Origin: Flavobacterium gyeonganense | GTDB lineage: Bacteria > Bacteroidota > Bacteroidia > Flavobacteriales > Flavobacteriaceae | Direction of reading: 5' to 3' | Assembly: GCF_029625295.1 (NCBI RefSeq) | Contig: NZ_CP121112.1 | Coordinates: 496,001-560,000 of the forward strand | Length of the DNA: 64,000 nt | Shown: one piece after another, positions 1-8,885 of the stretch | Layout: every line of letters begins with the position of its first letter | Position numbering within the stretch: the first letter of the stretch is position 1 | Program-made: the position numbers and the translations under genes | Notes under the pieces: generated by a model | Seen by the model: only the letters and a program-made list of their open reading frames with translations | What the model was told of the DNA's origin: nothing | The model's database searches: none

Positions 1-173
1 CCACTTTTAAAAAAAATCAGGAAGTACGCCAAGAGTTTGGCGGTCCTGTCATGAAGGTAATTGGCTTTGAACCTGAATTGATTGAAAATGTTATTACCCA
101 ATGGGAAGATGAGGAAGGGACTATCATAACCGGAAAATTTATGGAATCTGTACTTGTAGCGGCAGTTGAGTAA
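1..173 (+). CDS. YodC/DUF2158-like small protein (3' part only)
   Basis: The 3' end of a gene runs in from the left edge (codons in phase from base 3) and stops at TAA 171-173. The visible 56 residues contain a GGPVMKVIGF stretch followed about 15 residues later by ITQWEDEEG and a GKF motif. This GGPxMxV ... QW ... F pattern is the signature of the small YodC/DUF2158 family, single-domain proteins of about 60-70 residues and unknown role. The family call rests on this pattern alone and the start lies outside the window, so other small proteins are possible. It is convergent with the S24 repressor 32 bases downstream; no strong terminator separates them. Confidence 0.5.
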   Translation, partial: TFKKNQEVRQEFGGPVMKVIGFEPELIENVITQWEDEEGTIITGKFMESVLVAAVE

Positions 174-205
174 CCCGAAGTAAAATTCTGCTTTACATCA
201 TCTAC

Positions 206-973
206 TTATCCTTTATTCTTCCGTATTTCGTTTACTTCTCTCTTTACATCTAAAATTAATTCTTTCAGGTCTTGAATTTCATTCAATTCCTGTTTTTTGT
301 CTGTGCGCCCTATATTGCAGCGGTATTCCCAGATTTCGATAATATCTGAGAGTCTGACTTCATAATTTGGATAGAAATTATTGTCTGATTCTAAAACCAA
401 AGCGTTTTTTTTATTTTTATTGAGGCGTTTATATACCATTCCTTCATTTTTAGTAATGAGTATATACGTTTTGCCATCCTGTACATCTCCCAGCCTTTCT
501 ACATAACGTCCTACAATAATACTTCCGTCTTCGTGCGGTGGCATTGAATCTCCTTCAACAGGAAACCCCCTGTGTTTGCCCGGCCCGAGAAAAGGAAGCG
601 AAATCTGCTGGAGGCTTTCAATATATTCCGGATCCGCGTATCCATTAAGATAGCCTGCTTTTACTTTTTGTGTTACGATTTCAATAAAATTTTCCCCTCC
701 ATGATCTACGAGAATCGGCAAGACCAATCTGTTGCTTTCGAGTTTCAGTAACTGCTGCATATCGATTTTTCGGATATCGACCGAAAGCAGTAAATCAATA
801 CTCATGTGATAATATCGGGCTATTTTCTTTAAGATTTCATACGGAGCCTCAGAAGTACCATCTTCATATTTAACATATCTGCCTCTGGTAATCTGAAGAT
901 TCTCTGCTAATTTTTCCTGCGAGATTTTTTGCCTAACCCTTAAAACCCTGATGTTATCTGAAAATAAGGACAT
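206..973 (-). CDS. LexA-like S24-family transcriptional repressor
   Basis: This 255-residue protein joins an N-terminal Cro/C1-type helix-turn-helix (about residues 5-60, with QEKLAENLQITRGRYVKYE) to a C-terminal LexA/S24 autoprotease domain (about 95-225). The catalytic serine is in the GDSM motif (S143), the lysine is K182 in YKRL, and an Ala-Gly pair at 106-107 is placed like the LexA self-cleavage bond. Spacing Ala-Ser 37 and Ser-Lys 39 is close to that of LexA, so self-cleavage is likely retained. The last ~30 residues are charged and helical. It is transcribed divergently from alkB across an 80-base gap, which suggests damage-responsive control of that gene and of itself. The functional role is inferred from architecture; a phage-type repressor is the main alternative. 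Confidence 0.85.
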   Translation of the reverse strand: MSLFSDNIRVLRVRQKISQEKLAENLQITRGRYVKYEDGTSEAPYEILKKIARYYHMSIDLLLSVDIRKIDMQQLLKLESNRLVLPILVDHGGENFIEIVTQKVKAGYLNGYADPEYIESLQQISLPFLGPGKHRGFPVEGDSMPPHEDGSIIVGRYVERLGDVQDGKTYILITKNEGMVYKRLNKNKKNALVLESDNNFYPNYEVRLSDIIEIWEYRCNIGRTDKKQELNEIQDLKELILDVKREVNEIRKNKG

Positions 974-999
974 AATCTATTTGTTACAATTTATAACCA

Positions 1000-1007
1000 C
1001 AAATATA
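1000..1007 (-). promoter_or_regulatory. TAnnTTTG -7 box for the S24 repressor gene
   Basis: Read on the minus strand this is TATATTTG, a perfect match to the Bacteroidota -7 consensus. It lies 27 bases before the repressor start codon. No TTG -33 box is found at the expected spacing. The neighbouring TTGTTACAA (981-989, a small TTGT/ACAA palindrome) and a second TTGTTA (1015-1020) are possible operator half-sites for autorepression. Confidence 0.6.
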
Positions 1008-1030
1008 GAAAAAATTGTTATTATCTGTAT

Positions 1031-1038
1031 TAATTTTG
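1031..1038 (+). promoter_or_regulatory. TAnnTTTG -7 box for alkB
   Basis: TAATTTTG matches the Bacteroidota -7 consensus and lies 15 bases before the chosen alkB ATG, giving a very short leader. A TTG at 1015-1017 is only 13 bases upstream, shorter than usual. The box faces the repressor promoter, so a repressor bound between them could control both genes. Confidence 0.6.
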
Positions 1039-1053
1039 TATATTCCAAAAACA

Positions 1054-1677
1054 ATGAAAATGACGCTTTTCAATGATACCGAATTGTTTTCGAGCGGTAC
1101 AGGAGGCAAAAAACAGTTTGATGTTCCTGATGCTGACCTGCTTTTAATCGACAATTTTTTTTCGAAAGAAGAGTCTGATTATTATTACACTACCTTACTT
1201 CATCAAACGCAATGGCGTGAATATGATATGCCTATGTATGATAAAGTAGTTACCGCCCCCAGAATGATTTCGTGGTACAGCGACGTTAATTTAGATGCAA
1301 CTGAATCCAGTCAAAGCTGGCCGAGTGAACTGCAAGTCATCAGAGAACGTGTAGAAAAAGAAACCCATATACTGTTTAATGCCGTACTGCTTAATCTTTA
1401 CCGTAACGGAAAAGATGGTGTGGGATGGCACAGCGACAAGACAAAAAGCAGCAACAAGGACATGGACATTGCCTCTGTTACCTTTGGAGAAACCAGAATG
1501 TTCAGACTGAGACACAAGTTTAGAAAAGAGATTCCGCAAATTGAGATTCCGCTGCATCATGGCACCTTTTTAATGATGACAGGCACTACAAACAGTTTCT
1601 GGCAGCATCAGGTTCCTAAAACCTCCAGAGATGTACTACCTAGAATTAACCTTACTTTCAGGAGGATTCTTAAATAA
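1054..1677 (+). CDS. alkB: AlkB-type 2-oxoglutarate/Fe(II) DNA repair dioxygenase
   Basis: The 207-residue product has the AlkB core. NLYRNGKDGVGWHSDK carries the Fe(II) ligands H126 and D128, H185 in WQHQVPK is the third ligand, and RINLTFR (R197, R203) holds the 2-oxoglutarate-binding arginines. The enzyme oxidatively removes alkyl lesions from bases in DNA or RNA. I chose the ATG at 1054 because a TTG at 1015 in the same frame lies inside the promoter. Length fits the compact ALKBH2/3-like bacterial subgroup. It stands alone, divergent from a LexA-like repressor, so induction by DNA damage through that repressor is plausible but inferred. The gap to the next gene (1678-1974) holds no gene that I can see. 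Confidence 0.92.
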   Translation: MKMTLFNDTELFSSGTGGKKQFDVPDADLLLIDNFFSKEESDYYYTTLLHQTQWREYDMPMYDKVVTAPRMISWYSDVNLDATESSQSWPSELQVIRERVEKETHILFNAVLLNLYRNGKDGVGWHSDKTKSSNKDMDIASVTFGETRMFRLRHKFRKEIPQIEIPLHHGTFLMMTGTTNSFWQHQVPKTSRDVLPRINLTFRRILK

Positions 1678-1886
1678 TTAAGGCACACAAAAACCTTACT
1701 AAAGCTCTACTTTTGACGATACTCCAGTAAAGAAATAAATGTTTATAACTTCCATTTACACCTCATAAAACTGCTGTATTCTATGATATAACACTCTATA
1801 ATAGCATTTTTATACCCTTTTATTAATATTAAAAAACATGTTAAAAAAAAGTTTAAATTCTCTATTTTTTCCTGTTAAATTTATTT

Positions 1887-1894
1887 TATATTTG
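1887..1894 (+). promoter_or_regulatory. Promoter -7 box for the long toxin/SprB transcription unit
   Basis: TATATTTG is a perfect TAnnTTTG box in the 297-base gap before the 1598-residue gene. It gives a leader of roughly 75 bases. No clear -33 TTG is present. No internal terminator is evident in the following ~26 kb, so this may drive the whole locus. Confidence 0.6.
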
Positions 1895-1974
1895 ACCGCC
1901 GTAAAATCTATTATAATAAGTCTTTCTCTACAAAACATATTGTTCAAAGAATCACTTGATATCACTTAACCTGT

Positions 1975-4900
1975 TTGCAATTGAAAAAAACTACCCCAAA
2001 GTTCACTTATTTCTTTTTTTATATTATTTTATTTATCATTTCTGGCACTTTTGCCCATGCAAATGATACTATTACTGCTCAAAAAAAACAATCTCTTTTA
2101 TTAAAAAATATATCGCAAAAAGAGATTCCTTCCCTTAGTCCGTTTTCGATATCGGCACCAGCAGAAAGTGAATTTACCAGTTCTTTTATTCAAAGCCATT
2201 TCCCAATTACGACCCAAACCAGCAATGACCTAGGCAAGGCGATGTCTACCTGTGAAGAAATTGACAAGAATATGAGCCTCCTGACGGATTTTCTGGAGCC
2301 CAAAAAGCTTTCGACACTGCCATTAGGAATCAAAAAAACTATTGGCGGCATACAATACCTTTTAGGAATCAGCAATGCCAAATTTACTCCGGAATATACT
2401 GAACTGACCGCTTTTGTAAGGATTACTCTTCCTCAAACTGATGAAACAGGGAAACAAAAGCAGTTATTTTTTGGAGCCAATAATATCAAACTTTCCCATA
2501 AAGGCGGCTTAGTTGGTGCTACTAATCTGGTTTTACTTGGTGATGTCCCTATAAAAATCAATGGTGAGAATTTGTTGCTGATTTTAAAAGGCGGCATGGA
2601 AATGTCGACCGGCGAAGTAAAGAATAAAACTTATGTAACTATAGATTGTAACGGCTTTAAGGAATTGGGACTGGAAGCTGATGTTGTTTTTTCGAGAAAT
2701 TTATTAGAGCCTGTCGATGCCAGTTACAATCCTCTTCCTGCTGAAAAAAGAGTTCAGGCTTCTTTTAAAACTATTGTATCGAACTGGAATGATATTTTAG
2801 TAGAAATATCACTGCCTACTTTTCAACTGACCAATTATAAAGGAACCTGTTTTGAACTTAACAAAGCCGTAATTGATTTCAGCGACCTTCATAATTCCAG
2901 TTCTATTGTCTGGCCCAAAGATTATCAAAAAGATTATCTGGTGCCTGGAAATGAAAATTTATGGAGAGGATTATTTGTAAGTTCGTTAAAAGTAGTCCTT
3001 CCTTCCCAATTCAAGGAGAAAGGAACCGATAACCGACTTACATTTAAAGCAACCAATCTGTTAATAGACCGAATGGGTGTTTCCGGAAATTTCTCTGCCG
3101 ACAATGTTCTGGATTTAGGAAAAGGCAGTGCTGCAGGATGGCAATTTTCTGTTGATCATATTGAAATGGAATTCAGGGCAAATTCACTAATGCATGCCAA
3201 ATTTAACGGAGCTATTGTTTTACCGTTGTCTGATAAATCCAAAAAATGCGCAGCTAAAACACGTGGTGAAATTGCGTATAATGCCCTTATTAATCCTGTT
3301 GACGATGAATATTTATTAAAAGCGGAAGTAAGCGAAAATGTCTGCTTTCAGGCGTTTAAAGCTACCGCTCGATTTGATAAGGGATCTTACATCGAGTTAA
3401 AGGTAAAAGAAGGCAAGTTTTTACCGAAAGCTTTTTTAAATGGAAGCATTACCATAAAAGGAAGTAATAAGCCAAATGCTGATCAGGAACCGGAAGCTTC
3501 CGGGCCTACATTATCTTCAATGGGGCTACCGATGGCACAAGCCACACAAACTAAAACCACTACAACAACTCCAACTCCAGTTCAAACAGTAGATGAAGAT
3601 GAAGATGAAAAAGGTGCCGTTGCTTTTCAGGGCATCTTATTTCAGGATTTAGAATTACAAACGGTAACCCCCATTTTCAAAGCGAAATACTTTGGCTATA
3701 AAAATGAGGCTGAAACCGATCCTAATTCTTCTAAAGTAGCCAATTTCCCAATCACGATCCATGAGATTGCACTTATAGCTGATGATGCATCCGCATCCCT
3801 AAAAATAGATTTGTCTGTTAATTTGATGAAAGATCAATTTAGCGGGCGAACAAGATTTAATGTCGTAGGTAAATTTGGAAAAGACGACGGCATACAAAAG
3901 TGGAAATTTTCTCATTTAAAATTTGAACGTGTAGACATTGCTGCTGACTTAGGCGGTATGAAATTCAAGGGAAGCATTGAGATAATGGACAATGACCCTG
4001 TTTACGGCAAAGGTTTTAAAGGATCGCTAAAAGCTGATTTTTCAGGAGGAATATCTGTTGAAGCCAATGCTATTTTTGGTTCTACCACTTTCAGGTACTG
4101 GTATGTAGATGCTATGGTGGATAACCTGAATATTCCTGCAGGTGCGATAACTTTTAAAGGCTTTGGCGGAGGTGCTTATTACCGAATGAAAAAAGACGGT
4201 TTTAGCAACCGATTTGCTGCTTCAGGCTCTAATTATGTTCCAGATTCCGAATCCGGTCTTGGGGTAAAAGCCATGATTAAATTTGCCGGAACTGCTACTG
4301 CCGATGCTTTTTGGGGAGGTGCCGGTTTTGAAATCGCTTTTAACAATCATGGCGGTCTTAACAGAATCAGTATTTATGGTGAAGGCCATGTAATGCAGCC
4401 ATTTGAGATACCGGGTGCAGAAGAATTGCAAGGCGCTTTAAAAGCTGTCGCAGAAAATGAAAGCCTTATGTCAAAAGTAGCTTTAGAAGCTCTAAAAACA
4501 TCAAATCTATCAGAAGCTGCGGCTACGTTGTATCCGAATGATGTAAAAAGTTCTATGGGAATCAATGCTTTTGCTGCTATTGAATATGACTTCAGAGCCA
4601 AAACTTTACATGGCTCATTTGATCTATATATTGATACACCCGGTGGTTTTATAAAAGGTCGAGCATCCGGAAATAGAGCCGGATGGGCTGTTTTACATTT
4701 TGGCCCTGATAAATGGTACATCCATATGGGAAAACCGACCGACCGATTAGGTATTAAATTAGCCATAGGATCAATTGAAGTGGAAGCCGGTGGTTACTTC
4801 ATGCTGGGTGACGATATTCCGGGAAGTCCGCCGCCACCTGCTATTGTTGCACAGCTTTTGGGAGTAGATGCTTCCAAACTGGATTACATGCGTAATGAAA

Positions 4901-6771
4901 ATATGATTGATGCAGGAAGAGGATTTGCGTTTGGTGCAGATTTTAGCATAAAAACAGGGAATTTAAGCTTTTTAATGTTTTACGCTAATTTTCAAGCCGG
5001 ATTTGGATTCGATATTATGGTAAAAGATTACGGAGACGCTGAATGTAAGGGTTCCGGACAAATTGGCTTAAACGGTTGGTATGCAAATGGGCAATCTTAT
5101 GCATACCTTCAAGGGGAACTGGGCATTAATATCAAATTGTTTTTCGTACGCAAGAAAATATCTATCATAAAGGGAGGAGGCGCTGTTTTACTACAGGCCA
5201 AACTACCAAACCCTTTATGGATACGCGGTTACATGGCCGGTAATTTTAGTATTCTTGGAGGAGCGATACGAGGTAGTTTTCGATTTAAATTACAGTTTGG
5301 AAAAGAATGTGAATTTATAAATGCAGATCCATTGGCAGGATTAAAATCTATTGCTGACATTACGCCAACTGAAGGATCAAAAGATGTAGATGTTTTTGCG
5401 ATTCCGCAAGTTGCCTTTAATATGCCTGTAGATAAAAACTTTACACTCGAAGATGATAAAGGAACAAAAACATACCGACTCAAACTTGAAGAATACACAA
5501 TAAAAAAAGATGGTGTTCCGGTTATTGGTACCATAAGCTGGAATAGTACAAAAGACTTATTAAGTTTTAATTCCAGTGAAGTTTTACCTCAGAACTCTAA
5601 TTTAATGATAACTGCAAAAGTAAGTTTCCAGGAAAATGTAAACGGTACGTGGAAAACCATTATGGATGAAGGCCAGGTTGCTATGGAAAATGAGGTTCGA
5701 AACTTTACTACAGGTGTAGCACCTAAAAACATCCCGGTAAACAATATTGCTTACAGTTATCCTGTATTTGATCAGAAATATGTATATCAAAATGAAAGTA
5801 AGGAAGCTTATATCGTATTGAAACAAGGTCAGACTTATTTATTTGAATTAAAACCTGGTCAATCCCAACAAGCCTTTTATAAAACCGGAAATAAAACAAC
5901 CAACACCGCTATCCGATATAATTCTGATTTGAAAAAAGTAATTGTTGACTTACCTGTGTTAGAACAGGCAAAGCCTTACAATTTATCGTTAATGACACTA
6001 GAAAAACAAAATGAAGCCAATGGTAATTTAACCGAAAATTACCAGACTCAAAATCTGGCGGACGATAACAATGTGGATGTAAAAGACAATGAACTTAAAG
6101 AAGTGGTTTCCGGTGCAGAAGCTATTGAGTTGGTACAATACAACTTTAACACCAGCCAATACAATACTTTTCAGGAAAAAATGGCTGCAAAAAAACCTAA
6201 ACAAACATTAGTGGAAATTATCTATTCTGATGTACATGCTTTACAATCCTTAAACAGTTCTACTGAACCTTTTGATGAAGCAGAACTTATTGGTAATTCG
6301 AAAACTTTATTTCAACCACTTGTAAGCACAGAAGCTATTTTAGACAACAGTTATTACAACAATGAGATTTATCCTCTTATTTATCAGGGATATCCTCTGG
6401 AAGCTGATTTAAAACTGAATAAAAGCAGCAATATTGCTTTGGGCGTCCCTCCAGTAAAAGGTGTAGAAACGATGGCCTGGTATCAGGATTATATTTTTAA
6501 CAACCCTACAAGTTTCATGATTAAAGAATATCTGCCTTATCGCTACAACCTGCCTTTTTACTATAAAAATGATTTTATTGATTTAAGATATAAAATCGTA
6601 AATAAATATCTGAATACCTCAAATCAGGCTATGATAGCGAAATATAATTATATCATTAACGGTGAATTTCCATATTTAAAAAAAGGCAATTACAACATTA
6701 AACTGAATTATACACTTCCCGGAGGTCAGGCAGGAACGAGTTCTATTTTTACTTTCAACAAATCAAATTAA
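1975..6771 (+). CDS. Giant secreted protein, first gene of the SprB/toxin locus
   Basis: A 1598-residue exported protein of no family I recognise. The N-terminus is a signal peptide (hydrophobic FFFYIILFIISGTFAHA, cleavage near residue 30). The rest is rich in beta-strand-like alternation, with a low-complexity Thr/Pro/Asp/Glu linker around residues 520-545 and glycine-rich segments around 700-1120 (for example GAITFKGFGGGAYY). A domain near 1140-1260 looks like an Ig-type (SbsA-like) fold. No T9SS sorting tail is seen. The start must be TTG (1975 or 1981), since a TGA at 1957 closes the frame upstream and no ATG lies near the signal peptide. Its stop is two bases from the next ATG, so the two are translationally close. 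Likely a surface or periplasmic structural component of the downstream system; function unknown. Confidence 0.8.
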   Translation: MQLKKTTPKFTYFFFYIILFIISGTFAHANDTITAQKKQSLLLKNISQKEIPSLSPFSISAPAESEFTSSFIQSHFPITTQTSNDLGKAMSTCEEIDKNMSLLTDFLEPKKLSTLPLGIKKTIGGIQYLLGISNAKFTPEYTELTAFVRITLPQTDETGKQKQLFFGANNIKLSHKGGLVGATNLVLLGDVPIKINGENLLLILKGGMEMSTGEVKNKTYVTIDCNGFKELGLEADVVFSRNLLEPVDASYNPLPAEKRVQASFKTIVSNWNDILVEISLPTFQLTNYKGTCFELNKAVIDFSDLHNSSSIVWPKDYQKDYLVPGNENLWRGLFVSSLKVVLPSQFKEKGTDNRLTFKATNLLIDRMGVSGNFSADNVLDLGKGSAAGWQFSVDHIEMEFRANSLMHAKFNGAIVLPLSDKSKKCAAKTRGEIAYNALINPVDDEYLLKAEVSENVCFQAFKATARFDKGSYIELKVKEGKFLPKAFLNGSITIKGSNKPNADQEPEASGPTLSSMGLPMAQATQTKTTTTTPTPVQTVDEDEDEKGAVAFQGILFQDLELQTVTPIFKAKYFGYKNEAETDPNSSKVANFPITIHEIALIADDASASLKIDLSVNLMKDQFSGRTRFNVVGKFGKDDGIQKWKFSHLKFERVDIAADLGGMKFKGSIEIMDNDPVYGKGFKGSLKADFSGGISVEANAIFGSTTFRYWYVDAMVDNLNIPAGAITFKGFGGGAYYRMKKDGFSNRFAASGSNYVPDSESGLGVKAMIKFAGTATADAFWGGAGFEIAFNNHGGLNRISIYGEGHVMQPFEIPGAEELQGALKAVAENESLMSKVALEALKTSNLSEAAATLYPNDVKSSMGINAFAAIEYDFRAKTLHGSFDLYIDTPGGFIKGRASGNRAGWAVLHFGPDKWYIHMGKPTDRLGIKLAIGSIEVEAGGYFMLGDDIPGSPPPPAIVAQLLGVDASKLDYMRNENMIDAGRGFAFGADFSIKTGNLSFLMFYANFQAGFGFDIMVKDYGDAECKGSGQIGLNGWYANGQSYAYLQGELGINIKLFFVRKKISIIKGGGAVLLQAKLPNPLWIRGYMAGNFSILGGAIRGSFRFKLQFGKECEFINADPLAGLKSIADITPTEGSKDVDVFAIPQVAFNMPVDKNFTLEDDKGTKTYRLKLEEYTIKKDGVPVIGTISWNSTKDLLSFNSSEVLPQNSNLMITAKVSFQENVNGTWKTIMDEGQVAMENEVRNFTTGVAPKNIPVNNIAYSYPVFDQKYVYQNESKEAYIVLKQGQTYLFELKPGQSQQAFYKTGNKTTNTAIRYNSDLKKVIVDLPVLEQAKPYNLSLMTLEKQNEANGNLTENYQTQNLADDNNVDVKDNELKEVVSGAEAIELVQYNFNTSQYNTFQEKMAAKKPKQTLVEIIYSDVHALQSLNSSTEPFDEAELIGNSKTLFQPLVSTEAILDNSYYNNEIYPLIYQGYPLEADLKLNKSSNIALGVPPVKGVETMAWYQDYIFNNPTSFMIKEYLPYRYNLPFYYKNDFIDLRYKIVNKYLNTSNQAMIAKYNYIINGEFPYLKKGNYNIKLNYTLPGGQAGTSSIFTFNKSN

Positions 6772-6773
6772 GC

Positions 6774-8843
6774 ATGAGATCCCTATTTTTAATCCTATTC
6801 TTTTTTACAATAGGTTTTACCAGTTTTTCCCAAAGTAAAGAAGATACTATAACTGAAAAGAAACCCGAAATTCAAGTTATAGCCAGAGTGCAAAAAGACA
6901 GGATCTTATTGCGATGGGCTGTTACGACCCCAATTGCCTGGAAAAAATTAAATACTTATGGTTATAGATTAGAAAGATATACCGTGACACGTGACAATAA
7001 AACCTTAACGCAACCTGAAAAATTGATTCTTGCCAAAGTTATAAAGCCTGAACCGCTAGAATCATGGGAAAAAGTTATTGAAAATAATGATAATGCCGCT
7101 ATTATTGCACAGGCTATTTATGGTGAGAGCTTTGCTGTAGAAGGAGGTGGTACTATTCAAAACATTGTAAACCTTTCTGAAGAGAATGAACAACGTTTTA
7201 CATTTGCCTTATTTAGTGCCGATAAAGATTTTGAAATTGCCAGAAAAGCTGGTCTGGGATTTGAAGATAAAACAGCCAAAATAAATGAAAAATATGCCTA
7301 CAGAGTAGTTTCAAATGTTCCTGAAAATGAACTAAATATAGACTATGGCGGAATATTCGTGGGGCTTAAAGAATATGAACCCCTACCAAAACCACTTGAT
7401 TTTACTGTTCACTTTACGGATAAAAGCAGTATGCTTAGCTGGAATTTTAAAACCTTATCACAAGTGTATGGAAGTTATTATATAGAACGCTCCACAGATA
7501 AGAAGACTTTTGAAAGAATTACTGATAAGCCCTATACATCCCTAAATCAGGAAAATGCAAATAACAACCGTATTTTTTATGTCGATTCTATTGCCAACAA
7601 TAAACCGTACAGCTACAGAATACAGGGAATTTCTCCATTTGGCGAACTAAGCCCTTATTCTGAAGTTATTACCGGAAAAGGAACTACCATTTTGAAATTT
7701 GTGCCTCATCTAAAAGTTAAGGATTTTAAAGATGATACAACTGTTACCTTAACATGGGAATTCCCGGTAGAAGGCGATGCTGAAATTTCCGGGTTTGAAT
7801 TAAACCGTTCTGACAGCGATGATATCAACTATACTACCGTAATAAAAAATATACCTGCAAAAAACCGTTCGGTGACGTATAATAAACTTTCTTCAACAAA
7901 TTATTTTACTATTACTGCCATTGGTAAGCAAGGGAGTAATAGAACTTCTTTTCCCATGCTCGTACAGCCTGTAGATTCTATACCACCTTCAAAACCTATC
8001 GGATTAAAAGGTGTAATTGACAGTTTAGGCATAGTAAAGCTAACCTGGACTGCAAACAAAGAAAAGGATTTGTTAGGGTACCGTATTTACAAAGGAAATA
8101 CTCCTCACGAAGAATTCACTCAGATTACAGTGAGCCCACACGAATCTATTACTTACGAAGATAAAGTACAAATTAAAAACTTAAACCCTAAGGTATATTA
8201 TAAAATAATTGCAGTAGATAACCGCTATAATATGTCGGATTTTTCAGAAGTACTAATCATCAAGAAACCTGATGTAATCCCTCCTACTTCTCCTATATTT
8301 TCAAATTTCGAAATAAAAGAGGGAGCAGTTTTCCTGGAATGGGTTAATAGCCAGAGCGAAGATGTGGTCAGCCATCAGATATACAGGAAAGAAAACGACC
8401 AGAAAGACTGGACGCTTATTCTGGATACCAAAAACAAGGAAGAAAAGTTTCAGGACAAAACCGTTGTTGAAGGTAATACCTATCGCTATGCCATTTTTGC
8501 CAAGGATGAGAGTAATTTAACTTCTAAAGCATCCCCAGAAGTAGCCATGTTCGTGCCTAAATATTCAGTAATGCCTGCTATCAAAGGTTTTTTTGCACAA
8601 GTAAACAAAACTACCAATACTATTGATTTGTCATGGGAATATGCGAATACCGAGGTAAACAGTTTTGAAATTTATAAGGCATCAGATACTGAAGCTTTAC
8701 AGTTGATTCAGGTGCTGAATGGAAAAATAAAACGTTTGTCTGATCCTACGATTACTATTAATACCAATTATAAATATGGGATTAGGGCGGTATTTAAAGA
8801 TGGGAGGACTTCTAAAATGGATTTTTTTAGTTTAAAATTCTAA
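6774..8843 (+). CDS. Secreted fibronectin type III repeat protein
   Basis: This 689-residue protein has a signal peptide (LFLILFFFTIGFTSFSQ) and at least four fibronectin type III-like modules between about residues 205 and 680. They are recognisable by repeated W ... GYRIYK/HQIYRK ... Y.y.I.A.D patterns, for example KLTWTANKEKDLLGYRIYK and FLEWVNSQ. The N-terminal ~200 residues are a separate region with similar beta character. No sorting tail is seen. It follows the giant gene by two bases and is probably co-translated with it. FN3 modules usually serve as spacers or binding modules, so an accessory, partner-binding role at the cell surface is inferred. Confidence 0.8.
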   Translation: MRSLFLILFFFTIGFTSFSQSKEDTITEKKPEIQVIARVQKDRILLRWAVTTPIAWKKLNTYGYRLERYTVTRDNKTLTQPEKLILAKVIKPEPLESWEKVIENNDNAAIIAQAIYGESFAVEGGGTIQNIVNLSEENEQRFTFALFSADKDFEIARKAGLGFEDKTAKINEKYAYRVVSNVPENELNIDYGGIFVGLKEYEPLPKPLDFTVHFTDKSSMLSWNFKTLSQVYGSYYIERSTDKKTFERITDKPYTSLNQENANNNRIFYVDSIANNKPYSYRIQGISPFGELSPYSEVITGKGTTILKFVPHLKVKDFKDDTTVTLTWEFPVEGDAEISGFELNRSDSDDINYTTVIKNIPAKNRSVTYNKLSSTNYFTITAIGKQGSNRTSFPMLVQPVDSIPPSKPIGLKGVIDSLGIVKLTWTANKEKDLLGYRIYKGNTPHEEFTQITVSPHESITYEDKVQIKNLNPKVYYKIIAVDNRYNMSDFSEVLIIKKPDVIPPTSPIFSNFEIKEGAVFLEWVNSQSEDVVSHQIYRKENDQKDWTLILDTKNKEEKFQDKTVVEGNTYRYAIFAKDESNLTSKASPEVAMFVPKYSVMPAIKGFFAQVNKTTNTIDLSWEYANTEVNSFEIYKASDTEALQLIQVLNGKIKRLSDPTITINTNYKYGIRAVFKDGRTSKMDFFSLKF

Positions 8844-8885
8844 GCCCCGACTAACAACTTTTTGAAATCATTACCCAATGATACT

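Noticed and set aside
1015..1053. TTG start giving alkB a hydrophobic N-terminal extension
   Set aside because: The extra 13 codons include the TAnnTTTG promoter box; the ATG at 1054 is followed by family-typical sequence.
4222..4766. Antisense ORFs inside the giant secreted gene
   Set aside because: They are shadows of the coding strand without start signals or family features.
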